From UBA817 sp049889215 (lineage in GTDB: Bacteria; Margulisbacteria; Marinamargulisbacteria; UBA817), in NCBI GenBank assembly GCA_049889215.1, contig JBMHDV010000034.1, positions 1 to 61,093 on the forward strand: a stretch of DNA of 61,093 nt, written 5' to 3'. Each line of letters starts with the position of its first letter. The first letter of the stretch is position 1. The position numbers were made by a program, and so were the translations under genes. Shown one piece after another: positions 42,721 through 51,527 of this stretch. Below the pieces are notes generated by a model. The model saw nothing but the letters and a program-made list of their open reading frames with translations. It was not told where the DNA came from and ran no database searches.

Positions 42721-42729
42721 TATTATAAC
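42721..42729. promoter_or_regulatory. Shared symmetric -10 box of divergent mrp and the exported gene
   Basis: TATTATAAC contains TATAAC or TATTAT for the plus strand, 4-7 nt before the ATG at 42734, and TATAAT on the minus strand at 42727-42722, 9 nt before the mrp ATG. One near-palindromic TTATAA core could serve both directions. Confidence 0.5.
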
Positions 42730-42733
42730 AGAT

Positions 42734-43546
42734 ATGGTTAAATCCTTCTTATTATTTTTCATTATTTCTTTTTCTTTGCAGGCTGAATCTCTTTATACTG
42801 ATGATGTTAACCAAGTGATTGCAAAGCCAACATCAACACCTCAGCCGATGGATTATAATTACAGTTCACAGGGGGATTCTCTTGAGCCATCATTAACTGA
42901 AGCGTTAGATAAATACGTAAATAACATTTTTCGTTTGTCACAGCTGACCCCAGACTTGAGCATGATTACTAATGAATCACTTGTTTTTAGTGATATTAAA
43001 CGTTTGGAGCAAATATCAATTCAACTTATGACATTATTAGATAAAAAAGATATTAATATAACATACTCATCTTCGCCATCAGTTTCAAAGCTTCAAGCAA
43101 CATTTCAAAAATCAACATTTAAGTTTTATGCACTATCTCCTTATATTCCTTACTTATTAACCTACCATAAAGAAAAAACGATATATTACATTAACTACAT
43201 TTCTACAATCACATCACAACTGACAACAACAATAAATGAACGAGTTGCTGCAAATAAACAACTAAATTTAGGCAAATCTTCCACACTTCCTTTTTCTCCA
43301 CAAACTCCACAACAGCTTTCTTTCGCATTGGAAAATCAGATGACACAGTCAATGATTGGTTTAATGGGGCCATCGACACAAACAACGGGTGAAATGATGC
43401 CCTTTGCGAATATTTCAACACCTGCCAATACGGATTTGTTTAATCAGACTAATGGTTCACCTGGCTCTCCAACGAACATGGTGAATCAAGTAAGCACACC
43501 AAATGGTATGCCTCTCCAAATGATGAATTATATGCCATCATTCTAA
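42734..43546 (+). CDS. Exported hypothetical protein, Met/Pro/Thr-rich C-terminus
   Basis: 270 residues. A signal peptide (about residues 1-17, LFFIISFSLQAES) leads a mature domain that looks alpha-helical between 45 and 190 (e.g. LTEALDKYVNNIF). From about residue 205 it is low-complexity and rich in Met, Pro, Thr, Asn and Ser, with repeated NQ, MM and GSP elements. No family recognised. It precedes another exported gene by 38 bp, and the two may be surface or periplasmic proteins. Confidence 0.55.
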   Translation: MVKSFLLFFIISFSLQAESLYTDDVNQVIAKPTSTPQPMDYNYSSQGDSLEPSLTEALDKYVNNIFRLSQLTPDLSMITNESLVFSDIKRLEQISIQLMTLLDKKDINITYSSSPSVSKLQATFQKSTFKFYALSPYIPYLLTYHKEKTIYYINYISTITSQLTTTINERVAANKQLNLGKSSTLPFSPQTPQQLSFALENQMTQSMIGLMGPSTQTTGEMMPFANISTPANTDLFNQTNGSPGSPTNMVNQVSTPNGMPLQMMNYMPSF

Positions 43547-43584
43547 TAATTCATAAAAGACATTACTTATGATAAATTACTTGT

Positions 43585-44364
43585 ATGATGATTAAATTAA
43601 GTAAATTTAGACTTTGCATTACTTTATTACTCATAATGAGTTCTCAAATATTTCCATCATTTTCAGATGGGTTGTATTTATCTACCATGATGGGGTGTTC
43701 AAAATCTGGCAACTCCCCTTTGACAATACGATATGCTGATCGGCCACATGAAAAAATTTCAGCAAATTATAATAATCGTTGCTTTGAAGATTCACATTGG
43801 TGGTCGTTTCGTCTCGAAAATTGGGCCGCTAAAACCGGTTGGGGATTTGAATTAATCCACCATAAAATCTATCTAGACAATACAACAGATACTATACGAT
43901 CCTTCAGTGTTTCAGATGGCTATAATTTGTTTTTCATGACATATGCTAAACAAATAAACGATTACAACTTTAGAATAGGTTTTGGCGGTGTGTTGGCACA
44001 TGTGGATGTCTTAATCGAAGGTAGAGAACGATATATTAGAAAAGGTCTTACGGGTCATTATCTAACAGGGCCAGCATTGCAATTAAACCTTGAACGAATT
44101 TTATGGCAAAACTCAACCCACTTTTTATCGTTTGATTCCAAATTCACAGTTGCATATGCAGAAGTTCCAATATCATCAAATAATACTGAGCTTGCCTCAG
44201 TTCCAGACTATGCACTCCATTTCAGCATAGCTCTTGGTTCTAAACCCGTTTCTTTTAACAGAAACCAACCTCTCAAAAAACAGTTACTATATTTTGCCCC
44301 GTTAATCTACCCAGTAACAGTCGGTCATGTTATTGGAACTGGCTTATTACCTGGCGGATATTAA
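43585..44364 (+). CDS. Exported hypothetical protein, possible beta-barrel
   Basis: 259 residues. A signal peptide (about residues 1-27, ending IFPSFSDGLYL) is followed by alternating aromatic-rich strands (WWSFRLENWAAKTGWGF near 65-81, YNFRIGFGG, HFSIALG). Two cysteines near the mature N-terminus (C39 and C62) could pair. The pattern suits an outer-membrane barrel or lipid A-type protein; no family recognised. A TAAATT hexamer lies 6 nt before the ATG. The stop overlaps the convergent GT4 gene by 4 nt. Confidence 0.5.
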   Translation: MMIKLSKFRLCITLLLIMSSQIFPSFSDGLYLSTMMGCSKSGNSPLTIRYADRPHEKISANYNNRCFEDSHWWSFRLENWAAKTGWGFELIHHKIYLDNTTDTIRSFSVSDGYNLFFMTYAKQINDYNFRIGFGGVLAHVDVLIEGRERYIRKGLTGHYLTGPALQLNLERILWQNSTHFLSFDSKFTVAYAEVPISSNNTELASVPDYALHFSIALGSKPVSFNRNQPLKKQLLYFAPLIYPVTVGHVIGTGLLPGGY

Positions 44365-45494
44365 TTCAAAACAGACTTGTACAACTGCTCAAGTTTAATA
44401 TTTGTTGTTAAGTAAGAATAAGCTTCTCCACATTTAGCTGCATTTATAGACATTGTTTTTCTCGCATTATCATCTTCCAGTAATCCAATTGCCGCACTTG
44501 CATACTCAATCACATCATTGTTTGTTAATACACCAGAAACATTATTATCAATTACATTTTTGACACCCATTTCATTCAAACCAATGACAGGTGTACCGCA
44601 CATTATTGACTCAACTGCGGTTAACCCTTGGGTTTCAGTTTTGGATGGAAATAACATTAAATCTGCCGCATGATATGCACTAAAAACGTCTTGTTTATTT
44701 AAATAGCCTGTAAAAGTAACCTTGTTGTTAAGGCCAGCTTTCAAAACTTTTTTCTCAACTGTTTTTCGCTCTGGACCATCACCTATAATAGTAAGATGAA
44801 CGTTTGGAATTTTTGCAGAAATTTTTAAAAAAGCATCGATTAAAAAATAAACATTTTTTTCTAACCCAACCCGGCCTACAAACAAACAATTAAATTCATT
44901 TTCCTTCATAACGGTTTTTTTAAACATTGCGATTTCTTTTTTTGTTGGACTGTAGACATTAATTCCACTTGGAATTGTAATAAGTTCTCTATTTATGTTG
45001 TATTTACCCAATTGATCTTTCATTTCATTTGTAGGGACGATAATTTTGTCACACAAGTTGCAAAACCGCTCAGACTCACGCTTTGCATATTTATATACCC
45101 ATTGTTTTGGAAGTATTGGAAAGTAATGCAAATATTTTTCAAAAAAAGTATGGTAAGTATGAACCACAGGAATGTCTAGTTTTTTTGCTACTTTCAATCC
45201 AATATTCCCCATTGTAAAAGGAGTATGGATATGAATAATGTCTAAATTTAAATCTTTAATTTTTTTTAATCGCTTATTAAATGGTAGTACTAAACGGTAC
45301 TCACGTTGGAACGGGTATACAACTGAAGGAAAACGCCATACTTTATCGGATGATTCAACTGCAGGTGAAACATTTGGGCAAAAAACAAAGACAGAATGAC
45401 CGTTTTGAGCTAAAAAATCGATTGATGTTTTAATGCTTGTAACGACACCATTAATTTGCGGTTCATATGTATCTGTAAAAATACCAATGTTCAT
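44361..45494 (-). CDS. GT4 glycosyltransferase, diacylglycerol 3-glucosyltransferase-like
   Basis: 377 residues from the ATG at 45494, which is set by the family N-terminus MNIGIFTDTYEPQINGV and by a TATAAT 7 nt upstream. A GT-B fold enzyme with HIHTPFTMGNIG near 77-88, LFVGRVGLEKNV near 205-216, a late FPSKTETQGLTAVESI with the E-x7-E nucleotide-sugar motif. The sequence style matches monoglycosyl-diacylglycerol synthases. With the divergent second GT4 it could build a diglycosyl lipid. Sugar and acceptor are inferred. Confidence 0.75.
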   Translation of the reverse strand: MNIGIFTDTYEPQINGVVTSIKTSIDFLAQNGHSVFVFCPNVSPAVESSDKVWRFPSVVYPFQREYRLVLPFNKRLKKIKDLNLDIIHIHTPFTMGNIGLKVAKKLDIPVVHTYHTFFEKYLHYFPILPKQWVYKYAKRESERFCNLCDKIIVPTNEMKDQLGKYNINRELITIPSGINVYSPTKKEIAMFKKTVMKENEFNCLFVGRVGLEKNVYFLIDAFLKISAKIPNVHLTIIGDGPERKTVEKKVLKAGLNNKVTFTGYLNKQDVFSAYHAADLMLFPSKTETQGLTAVESIMCGTPVIGLNEMGVKNVIDNNVSGVLTNNDVIEYASAAIGLLEDDNARKTMSINAAKCGEAYSYLTTNIKLEQLYKSVLN

Positions 45495-45501
45495 TATCAC
45501 T

Positions 45502-45507
45502 ATTATA
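45502..45507 (-). promoter_or_regulatory. -10 box setting the start of the first GT4 gene
   Basis: On the minus strand TATAAT at 45507-45502 lies 7 nt before the ATG at 45494. The longer open frame upstream would place this promoter inside coding sequence. Confidence 0.55.
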
Positions 45508-45540
45508 TAATTTTTATTTAATTTTGGAAGAGAACTATTG

Positions 45541-45546
45541 TAAAAT
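45541..45546 (+). promoter_or_regulatory. -10 box of the second GT4 gene
   Basis: TAAAAT at 45541-45546 lies exactly 6 nt before the ATG at 45553, with no SD. It is divergent from the first GT4 promoter, their -10 boxes being 33 nt apart. Confidence 0.5.
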
Positions 45547-45552
45547 TTGATT

Positions 45553-46560
45553 ATGAATAATTTAAAGATCCATGTCATTGCAGAAAAATTTGTCGGAGAA
45601 GCTAATGGTGTTACAACAGCTATTTTAGAATTAATTGAATCTCTTAAAAAAGATCCTTTTTATGATTTACAAAATCAAGCAAAAACTGCAGATGTTGTGC
45701 ATGCTCATACCATTGGTTTAGACTATATTCGTCAATCATTTCGATTTAAAAATAAAATGGTAGTGTCAGCACACGTTGTTCCTGATTCTTTTATAGGAAG
45801 TTTAATTTTCAGTCGGTTATGGAGACCACTTGCAAAATTGTACTTACGATATGTCTACAATCGAGCAAGAGAGGTCATTGCCGTTTCCCCCTTCGTGAAG
45901 ATGGAGCTTGAAAAAATTGGTGTTAAATCTAAAATTCATGTTCTTTGCAATTCAGTTGATCGTCAAAAGTTCAAACAAGATGATGGTATGCGAGAAACAT
46001 TTAGAAAAAAAATGGGCTTAACCAACGAGTTTGTTGTTACTTGTGTAGGACAGATTCAACCAAGAAAAGGGATTTATGATTTTATTGAAACCGCTGAAAA
46101 GTGTCCAAACGTAACGTTTGTATGGGTTGGCGGAACTCCGTTTAAAGGACTTACAGCTGAATACAACAAACTCCAAGAAGTCGTCAAACAAGCACCAAAA
46201 AACATTATATTTACAGGGATTGTTGATTTCAATGAAATGCCTGGCTATTATGCCGCTTCTGACGTATTTTTCATGCCTTCTTATCAAGAAAATTTCGCTT
46301 TCGCTACAATTGAGGCAAGCTCTGTTAAGTTGCCACTCTTATTAAGAGATAATGTCGAATATCCTTCAAGCTTATTTACTCATTACTTAAAGGGTAAAAA
46401 CTCTGATGATTTTGCCAAAATAGTTACTAAACTTAGTGAAGATAAAAATTTCCTAGAGCAATGGCAAAATGAATCAGAGGAGTTGGCCAGTAAGTATAGC
46501 TTAAAAGCTTATATGAAACAACTGAAAGATATCTATTTAGGCTTATTAAACAATTCTTGA
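45553..46560 (+). CDS. GT4 glycosyltransferase, possibly adding a second sugar
   Basis: 335 residues from the ATG at 45553. A GT-B fold: KIHVIAEKFVGEANGVTTA near residues 5-23, HAHTIGLDY near 50-58, VISPF-like VIAVSPFVKMELEK, GQIQPRKGIYDF near 160-171, and a late FMPSYQENFAFATIEAS nucleotide-sugar site. The N-terminus resembles the processive or second-step glycolipid transferases of Gram-positive and mollicute membranes. It overlaps the convergent glycosidase gene by 28 nt. Confidence 0.72.
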   Translation: MNNLKIHVIAEKFVGEANGVTTAILELIESLKKDPFYDLQNQAKTADVVHAHTIGLDYIRQSFRFKNKMVVSAHVVPDSFIGSLIFSRLWRPLAKLYLRYVYNRAREVIAVSPFVKMELEKIGVKSKIHVLCNSVDRQKFKQDDGMRETFRKKMGLTNEFVVTCVGQIQPRKGIYDFIETAEKCPNVTFVWVGGTPFKGLTAEYNKLQEVVKQAPKNIIFTGIVDFNEMPGYYAASDVFFMPSYQENFAFATIEASSVKLPLLLRDNVEYPSSLFTHYLKGKNSDDFAKIVTKLSEDKNFLEQWQNESEELASKYSLKAYMKQLKDIYLGLLNNS

Positions 46561-47723
46561 TACGCCCATACAAATAATCCAGCTGACCAAGCAAACCCTT
46601 GTTCGCTTTTATAAAACAAGCGTTTAACAGCTTTCCCTTTTTTAGGTTCGTAAACTTCATACATTGTATTATCACGTGTAATTTTTTTAGCCATGACCTT
46701 AAAAAGATTAAATGCATCTTCTTTAAAATCATTTTTATAAAGAGCAACAGTTGCCACACAACATACCCAAAACCAAATAAGTCCGTTATGATAATCTTTT
46801 AAGTTAATCAATAAAAATGGTGGGTAAACGACCTTGTTATCATAGACTTTATTAGCAAGCTTTGCGCCATGCTTTGTTAACATTTTTTCTGATAATATGG
46901 AGCGTAATAATTTCTTTTGTTTTCTGGTATCAATAATATCAAAAACAACAGCTAAAACATTTCCATCCAATGATAAATGTTCACACTTTTCAGTTTCATT
47001 TACGTAATCGATAAGATAGGATCCATTCCAAAACACATCAACAATTGCTGTCGTAGTTTTTTCATACTGTTTGGCTAGTCGAGTTGAGATCTTTTCTTTT
47101 TTTTCAGTTAAAGAAACCATTGACTTTAATGCCTTTGCGTATAAAACATTTGAATATAAGACATGGCCTGTTTTTTTAAGACTATCTGCCCAACCAGCAT
47201 AAGGGCCTTCAACGATTAGATTATTGGAGGATTGTGTCTGATACCAATCAATTACTTTGATTAAGTCCTTTAGATGCTTATCAAGAAAATTTTGATCATT
47301 ACTTTCGAGTATGTATTTTTCAAATAAGATAATTATTAATGCATTAGAATCAACAGGAATTGATACATATTTGTCTTCAATATAGGTTGGCCCCTTAGGA
47401 CCTGTTAAATGTAAATATTTTAATAAAAAGTATTTTTGACCAATACGAAGTGGGCATTGTCCATCTTCTTTCATATTTGCTAATGCATGCCTTAAAAACC
47501 CCTGCACGACACTTGTATCATTTAATGATAAAGCACCCCAACCAGCAAAGCAACAATCTCGAATCCAAACATCAGAAAAATGAGTTTCTCCTGCATTAAT
47601 ACCCTGATCATTATAAGCGTTTTTTAGAACACGCTGACTTATTTCATATGCAGATTGCAGTTCAATTTGATCAGCTTCTGAAATCAATCTATGTTTGGCA
47701 GGAATATTTTTAGCTAATGTCAT
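46533..47723 (-). CDS. Six-hairpin glycoside hydrolase, debranching-enzyme/GH63-like
   Basis: 396 residues, cytosolic, no signal peptide. An (alpha/alpha)6 barrel is suggested by the helical pattern with catalytic-type segments SDVWIRDCCFAGWGAL near residues 49-64, GPYAGWADSLK near 167-177, NGLIWFWVCC and SEQGFAWSAGLFVWA near the end. The closest style is that of amylo-alpha-1,6-glucosidase or GH63/GH100-type proteins acting on alpha-glucosides. The neighbouring glycosyltransferases suggest a glucosyl or mannosyl substrate. Specificity unknown. Confidence 0.6.
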   Translation of the reverse strand: MTLAKNIPAKHRLISEADQIELQSAYEISQRVLKNAYNDQGINAGETHFSDVWIRDCCFAGWGALSLNDTSVVQGFLRHALANMKEDGQCPLRIGQKYFLLKYLHLTGPKGPTYIEDKYVSIPVDSNALIIILFEKYILESNDQNFLDKHLKDLIKVIDWYQTQSSNNLIVEGPYAGWADSLKKTGHVLYSNVLYAKALKSMVSLTEKKEKISTRLAKQYEKTTTAIVDVFWNGSYLIDYVNETEKCEHLSLDGNVLAVVFDIIDTRKQKKLLRSILSEKMLTKHGAKLANKVYDNKVVYPPFLLINLKDYHNGLIWFWVCCVATVALYKNDFKEDAFNLFKVMAKKITRDNTMYEVYEPKKGKAVKRLFYKSEQGFAWSAGLFVWAYQELFNKPK

Positions 47724-47753
47724 ACTTATTATTGTTCCACAAAACGAAAAAAG

Positions 47754-49073
47754 TTAAACATTTTCTTTTGATCTGAACTCAAACTTCATTCCAACTCCCA
47801 TTGAGGATGGGAAAAATTGTCGAAATTCTTTTTCAAAATTTCTTAAAAATGGCTTTGTTAATAATTTTGCATCATTTACCTTAAACACAAACTGTGTCGG
47901 GCAAACAGCCACCTGTGTCGCATAGTATACTTTAAACTGTTTCCCTTTTTTAGATGGGGGATGATGAATAGAGAAAAAATGTTTTAAAAATTCATTTAAC
48001 TCAGGCGTCGGAACTCGGTAGCTTGATGCATCAACGACATCTACAATTGTATTCAACAAAGGCTGGATATTATGCTTTTCTTTGGCAGACCCCATTAAAA
48101 TTGGAAAATGAACTAACTTAGGAACTTCATATTCAAGAATTTTAACAATATCATTTCTGGTATGAGTGTTTCGATTTAGTAAATCCCACTTATTTACAAA
48201 AATAATGCAATTTTTTCCAAGATCAAAAATATGATTCAAAAGCTTTTTATCTTGGTCTGTTAATAATTCCTCGGCATCAATCATATAGATAACGATATCA
48301 GCACTTTCAATCGCTCGTTCTGTACGTATTATTGAAAAATATTCAATTGTATCATTCACTTTTCGACGGCGTCTTAAACCAGCTGTGTCCATAAAGTTTA
48401 ATACCCGATCATTGACTTGTAGTTGAGACTCATTGATGTCACGAGTTGTTCCCATTCGTTCATCAACAATGGCTTTCTCTTGATTAAATAGTCCATTGTA
48501 CAATGATGATTTGCCAGCATTCGGTTTTCCGATTAAAGCAATGTTGATTTGATCTTCATGTTCTACTACTTCTTTTTGCCCCATATGTTCAACTAAATCA
48601 TCTAATAAATCACCAATACCGGTATTTTGAAATGCAGATACCGGGTACATTGAGTCAAAACCATACGCATAAAATGGATAAATATCTGTAATTCGATCAT
48701 AGTTGTCGGCTTTGTTTATAACCAGTACAGTTTTACCTGCATATTGCTTTAAATGCTGACGAATCGCTATATCATCGGGGTGATTTGGAAAGTCAAATTC
48801 CACCATAAAAATAATTCTGTATGCTGTATTTAGTTCGCTTTCAATCATTTGGTTTATTTGATGCTGATATGGGTTGGATGGTTTTTTTGTGTAAATAACA
48901 CCACCGGTATCACATACTCGAAAAGCCTTGCCATTCCAAGTTTGATCGAAGTAACGAATATCACGCGTTACACCCTCTTCTCGAGCTGTAATGGCTGTCT
49001 TTTTACCTAAAAGTCTGTTTATAAATGTTGATTTACCAACATTGGGTCGACCAATGACCACGATATTTTTCAT
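47754..49073 (-). CDS. der: Ribosome-assembly GTPase Der (EngA)
   Basis: 439 residues, two tandem G domains and a KH-like domain. Walker A motifs GRPNVGKST and GKPNAGKSS, NKAD and NKWD guanine-specificity motifs, and DTGG / DTAG switch regions. It is needed for 50S subunit maturation. TAATTT lies 6 nt before the ATG. It is divergent from ilvA. Confidence 0.97.
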   Translation of the reverse strand: MKNIVVIGRPNVGKSTFINRLLGKKTAITAREEGVTRDIRYFDQTWNGKAFRVCDTGGVIYTKKPSNPYQHQINQMIESELNTAYRIIFMVEFDFPNHPDDIAIRQHLKQYAGKTVLVINKADNYDRITDIYPFYAYGFDSMYPVSAFQNTGIGDLLDDLVEHMGQKEVVEHEDQINIALIGKPNAGKSSLYNGLFNQEKAIVDERMGTTRDINESQLQVNDRVLNFMDTAGLRRRRKVNDTIEYFSIIRTERAIESADIVIYMIDAEELLTDQDKKLLNHIFDLGKNCIIFVNKWDLLNRNTHTRNDIVKILEYEVPKLVHFPILMGSAKEKHNIQPLLNTIVDVVDASSYRVPTPELNEFLKHFFSIHHPPSKKGKQFKVYYATQVAVCPTQFVFKVNDAKLLTKPFLRNFEKEFRQFFPSSMGVGMKFEFRSKENV

Positions 49074-49149
49074 AGTTTTAAATTACAAAAGAAGATGTCA
49101 ATTGACAAGATTTAAGGGCGAAGATGTATTCATCTGGACTTGAATCATT

Positions 49150-49155
49150 TATAAT
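49150..49155 (+). promoter_or_regulatory. -10 box deciding the ilvA start
   Basis: TATAAT at 49150-49155 is 7 nt before the ATG at 49163. The frame is open from an ATG at 49124, but the family N-terminus begins at 49163 and this promoter would lie inside the longer version. Confidence 0.6.
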
Positions 49156-49162
49156 AACCACT

Positions 49163-50680
49163 ATGGATTTATCTCAAGTTTATGAATATGTTTCAAATGC
49201 AGATGTTTCTGGAGTTGCAATCAACACCCCTCTTTATCAAGCCAATATTATATCTAAACGGTATAACAATAATGTATATATTAAACGTGAGGATCTGCAG
49301 CCTGTATTCTCGTTTAAGTGTCGAGGTGCTTATAACAAAATTAGACAACTTTCCAATCATGAACGGTCTAATGGTATCATTGCTGCTTCAGCAGGCAACC
49401 ATGCTCAAGGTGTTGCTATGTCCGCTCAAATTTTGAACTTAGATGCAACAATTGTAATGCCACAGACAACGCCTCCTATAAAAGTAAATGCAGTAAGAGC
49501 ATATGGGGTTACTGTAATTTTAAATGGCGATTCTTATGATGATGCTTATGCGCATGCTCAAGAACTAGCGAATGCTCAAAACAAAACATTCATTCATCCT
49601 TATGATGATATTGACGTTATCGCTGGACAAGGGACTTTAGCCAGTGAAATATTGGATCAATTATCTGAACCGATCGATTATGTTTTTGTTGCTGTTGGTG
49701 GTGGCGGATTATTGGCTGGGGTTTTAGCTGTTTTCAAAACCATCAGTCCATTAACTAAAGTTATTGCGGTTGAACCAGAAAACTCAAATTGTTTAGGAGC
49801 AGCATTAGCCGCACAAGAACGGGTCATATTAGATACTGTTGGTATTTTTGCGGATGGGGTTGCAGTTCGTCAAATTGGGGCATTGCCGTTTGATATAATT
49901 CAACCCCACCTGGATGATTATATCACCGTTAGTACAGATGAGATTTGTGCAGCCATCAAAGATATTTATGATGAGTTTCGATCGATTGTAGAGCCTGCTG
50001 GAGCACTATCTTTAGCTGGGTTTAAGGCTTATTCTAGAAATCATAATTTAAAACAAAAAAATATAGTCACAATTAATTGTGGAGCAAATATGAACTTTGA
50101 TCGCTTGCGACATGTTGCTGAACGAACTGATATTGGAGAAAATAAAGAGTTACTATTCTCCGTTGAACTTCCTGAAGAACCTGGCGCACTTTTTGAATTT
50201 TGCAAATCCATCGGGCATAGAACGATAACTGAATTTAATTACCGCTTCCAATCAAATGCAGTTGCAAAAATTTTTGTTGGAATTGAAAACTCTGCCGAAC
50301 TTTCAGATCTTCTTCATTCCTTAGAAGTTAAAGGGTATAAGTTTTATGACTTATCATCAAATGAGTGTGCAATTATTCATGTACGACATATGATTGGTGG
50401 CCGACCAAAAGAATCCAATTTAAATGAGAAAATTTATCGATTTCAATTTCCAGAGCGTCCAGGTGCTCTTGGTGAGTTCTTATCTAATTTAAATCATCAG
50501 TGGAACATCACATTATTTCATTATCGTAATCATGGTGCAGCTTTTGGTCGTGTATTGGTGGGCTTTGATGTACCAGCTGAATCTGAAAAATACTTTTTAC
50601 ACACACTAAATGCAACTTCGTTTAAATTTACAGACGAAACAAATAATATTGCCATAAAAGAATTATTACAAAATGAATAA
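49163..50680 (+). CDS. ilvA: Threonine dehydratase (biosynthetic, two ACT-like domains)
   Basis: 505 residues. A PLP enzyme that converts threonine to 2-oxobutanoate for isoleucine synthesis. The PLP-lysine motif is SFKCRGAYNKI, the phosphate loop is GGGGLLAG, and SAGNHAQGVA is present. The C-terminal third carries two regulatory ACT-like modules (LFSVELPEEPGALFEFC and YRFQFPERPGALGEFL), the arrangement of isoleucine-inhibited enzymes. The start is discussed with its -10 box. It overlaps fmt by 8 nt. Confidence 0.95.
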   Translation: MDLSQVYEYVSNADVSGVAINTPLYQANIISKRYNNNVYIKREDLQPVFSFKCRGAYNKIRQLSNHERSNGIIAASAGNHAQGVAMSAQILNLDATIVMPQTTPPIKVNAVRAYGVTVILNGDSYDDAYAHAQELANAQNKTFIHPYDDIDVIAGQGTLASEILDQLSEPIDYVFVAVGGGGLLAGVLAVFKTISPLTKVIAVEPENSNCLGAALAAQERVILDTVGIFADGVAVRQIGALPFDIIQPHLDDYITVSTDEICAAIKDIYDEFRSIVEPAGALSLAGFKAYSRNHNLKQKNIVTINCGANMNFDRLRHVAERTDIGENKELLFSVELPEEPGALFEFCKSIGHRTITEFNYRFQSNAVAKIFVGIENSAELSDLLHSLEVKGYKFYDLSSNECAIIHVRHMIGGRPKESNLNEKIYRFQFPERPGALGEFLSNLNHQWNITLFHYRNHGAAFGRVLVGFDVPAESEKYFLHTLNATSFKFTDETNNIAIKELLQNE

Positions 50681-51527
50681 AATTGACCACATTTGTTTTT
50701 TAGGGACCCCTGACTTTTCAGTTCCTATATTGGACAAAATTGTCTCATCATTTTCTTCGTCGACTATTTCAGTAATTTCTATGCCGGATCGACCCAAAGG
50801 CCGCCGTGGAACCCCCACTCCATCACCTGTTAGGCAATATGGCTTAACCAATGGACTGACTACATACACTCCCGAAAACAAGCAGTTACTAACCCAACAA
50901 CTTCAAGATCTATCTCCAGATTTAATCATTGTTGTCGCTTATGGCATGATTCTTGAACAAGTGATTACTGACACTTTTTTTTGTATAAATATCCACGCGT
51001 CACTCTTACCAAAATATCGAGGGGCATCTCCAATTCATAGTGCGTTAATAAACGGAGATCAAGAAACAGGAAACACTTTAATTCACATGAATGAAAAAAT
51101 GGATGAAGGAAACATATTATTATTAGACTCATTTCCCATTGATCAAAATGATAATTTGTTAACACTAACAGAAAAGCTAAAGCAAAATGCCGCTCATTTA
51201 ATTGTCTATTTCATTCAAAATCAATACTTAAATAAAAGTTTCACTGAAACGCCTCAAGACCACAATGCAGCAACCTACACAAAGAAAATCACAAAAGAGG
51301 AGTTAGAAATAACATCATTCAATAATCCAAATCATGTTCACAATAAAATTCGTGCCTTTTCTCCAAAACCAGGGGCCTATGTGAATCATAATGGAAAACG
51401 ATTAAAACTTATTCAATCATCATTAATAAATGGGCAACTTAAATTATTGGAAGTTCAACCTGAGGGAAAGGCCATTATGACGTATAATGATTATCTATTA
51501 GGTTATTCAGAAGGGTTTAAATTATGA
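50673..51527 (+). CDS. fmt: Methionyl-tRNA formyltransferase
   Basis: 284 residues, somewhat short for Fmt. It formylates initiator Met-tRNA with 10-formyl-THF. The N-terminus is FLGTPDFSVPIL; the catalytic segment is INIHASLLPKYRGASPIH (Asn, His and later Asp), and a C-terminal Fmt-C domain starts near residue 205 with IRAFSPKPGAY. It overlaps ilvA upstream by 8 nt and hisF downstream by 4 nt. Confidence 0.95.
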   Translation: MNKIDHICFLGTPDFSVPILDKIVSSFSSSTISVISMPDRPKGRRGTPTPSPVRQYGLTNGLTTYTPENKQLLTQQLQDLSPDLIIVVAYGMILEQVITDTFFCINIHASLLPKYRGASPIHSALINGDQETGNTLIHMNEKMDEGNILLLDSFPIDQNDNLLTLTEKLKQNAAHLIVYFIQNQYLNKSFTETPQDHNAATYTKKITKEELEITSFNNPNHVHNKIRAFSPKPGAYVNHNGKRLKLIQSSLINGQLKLLEVQPEGKAIMTYNDYLLGYSEGFKL

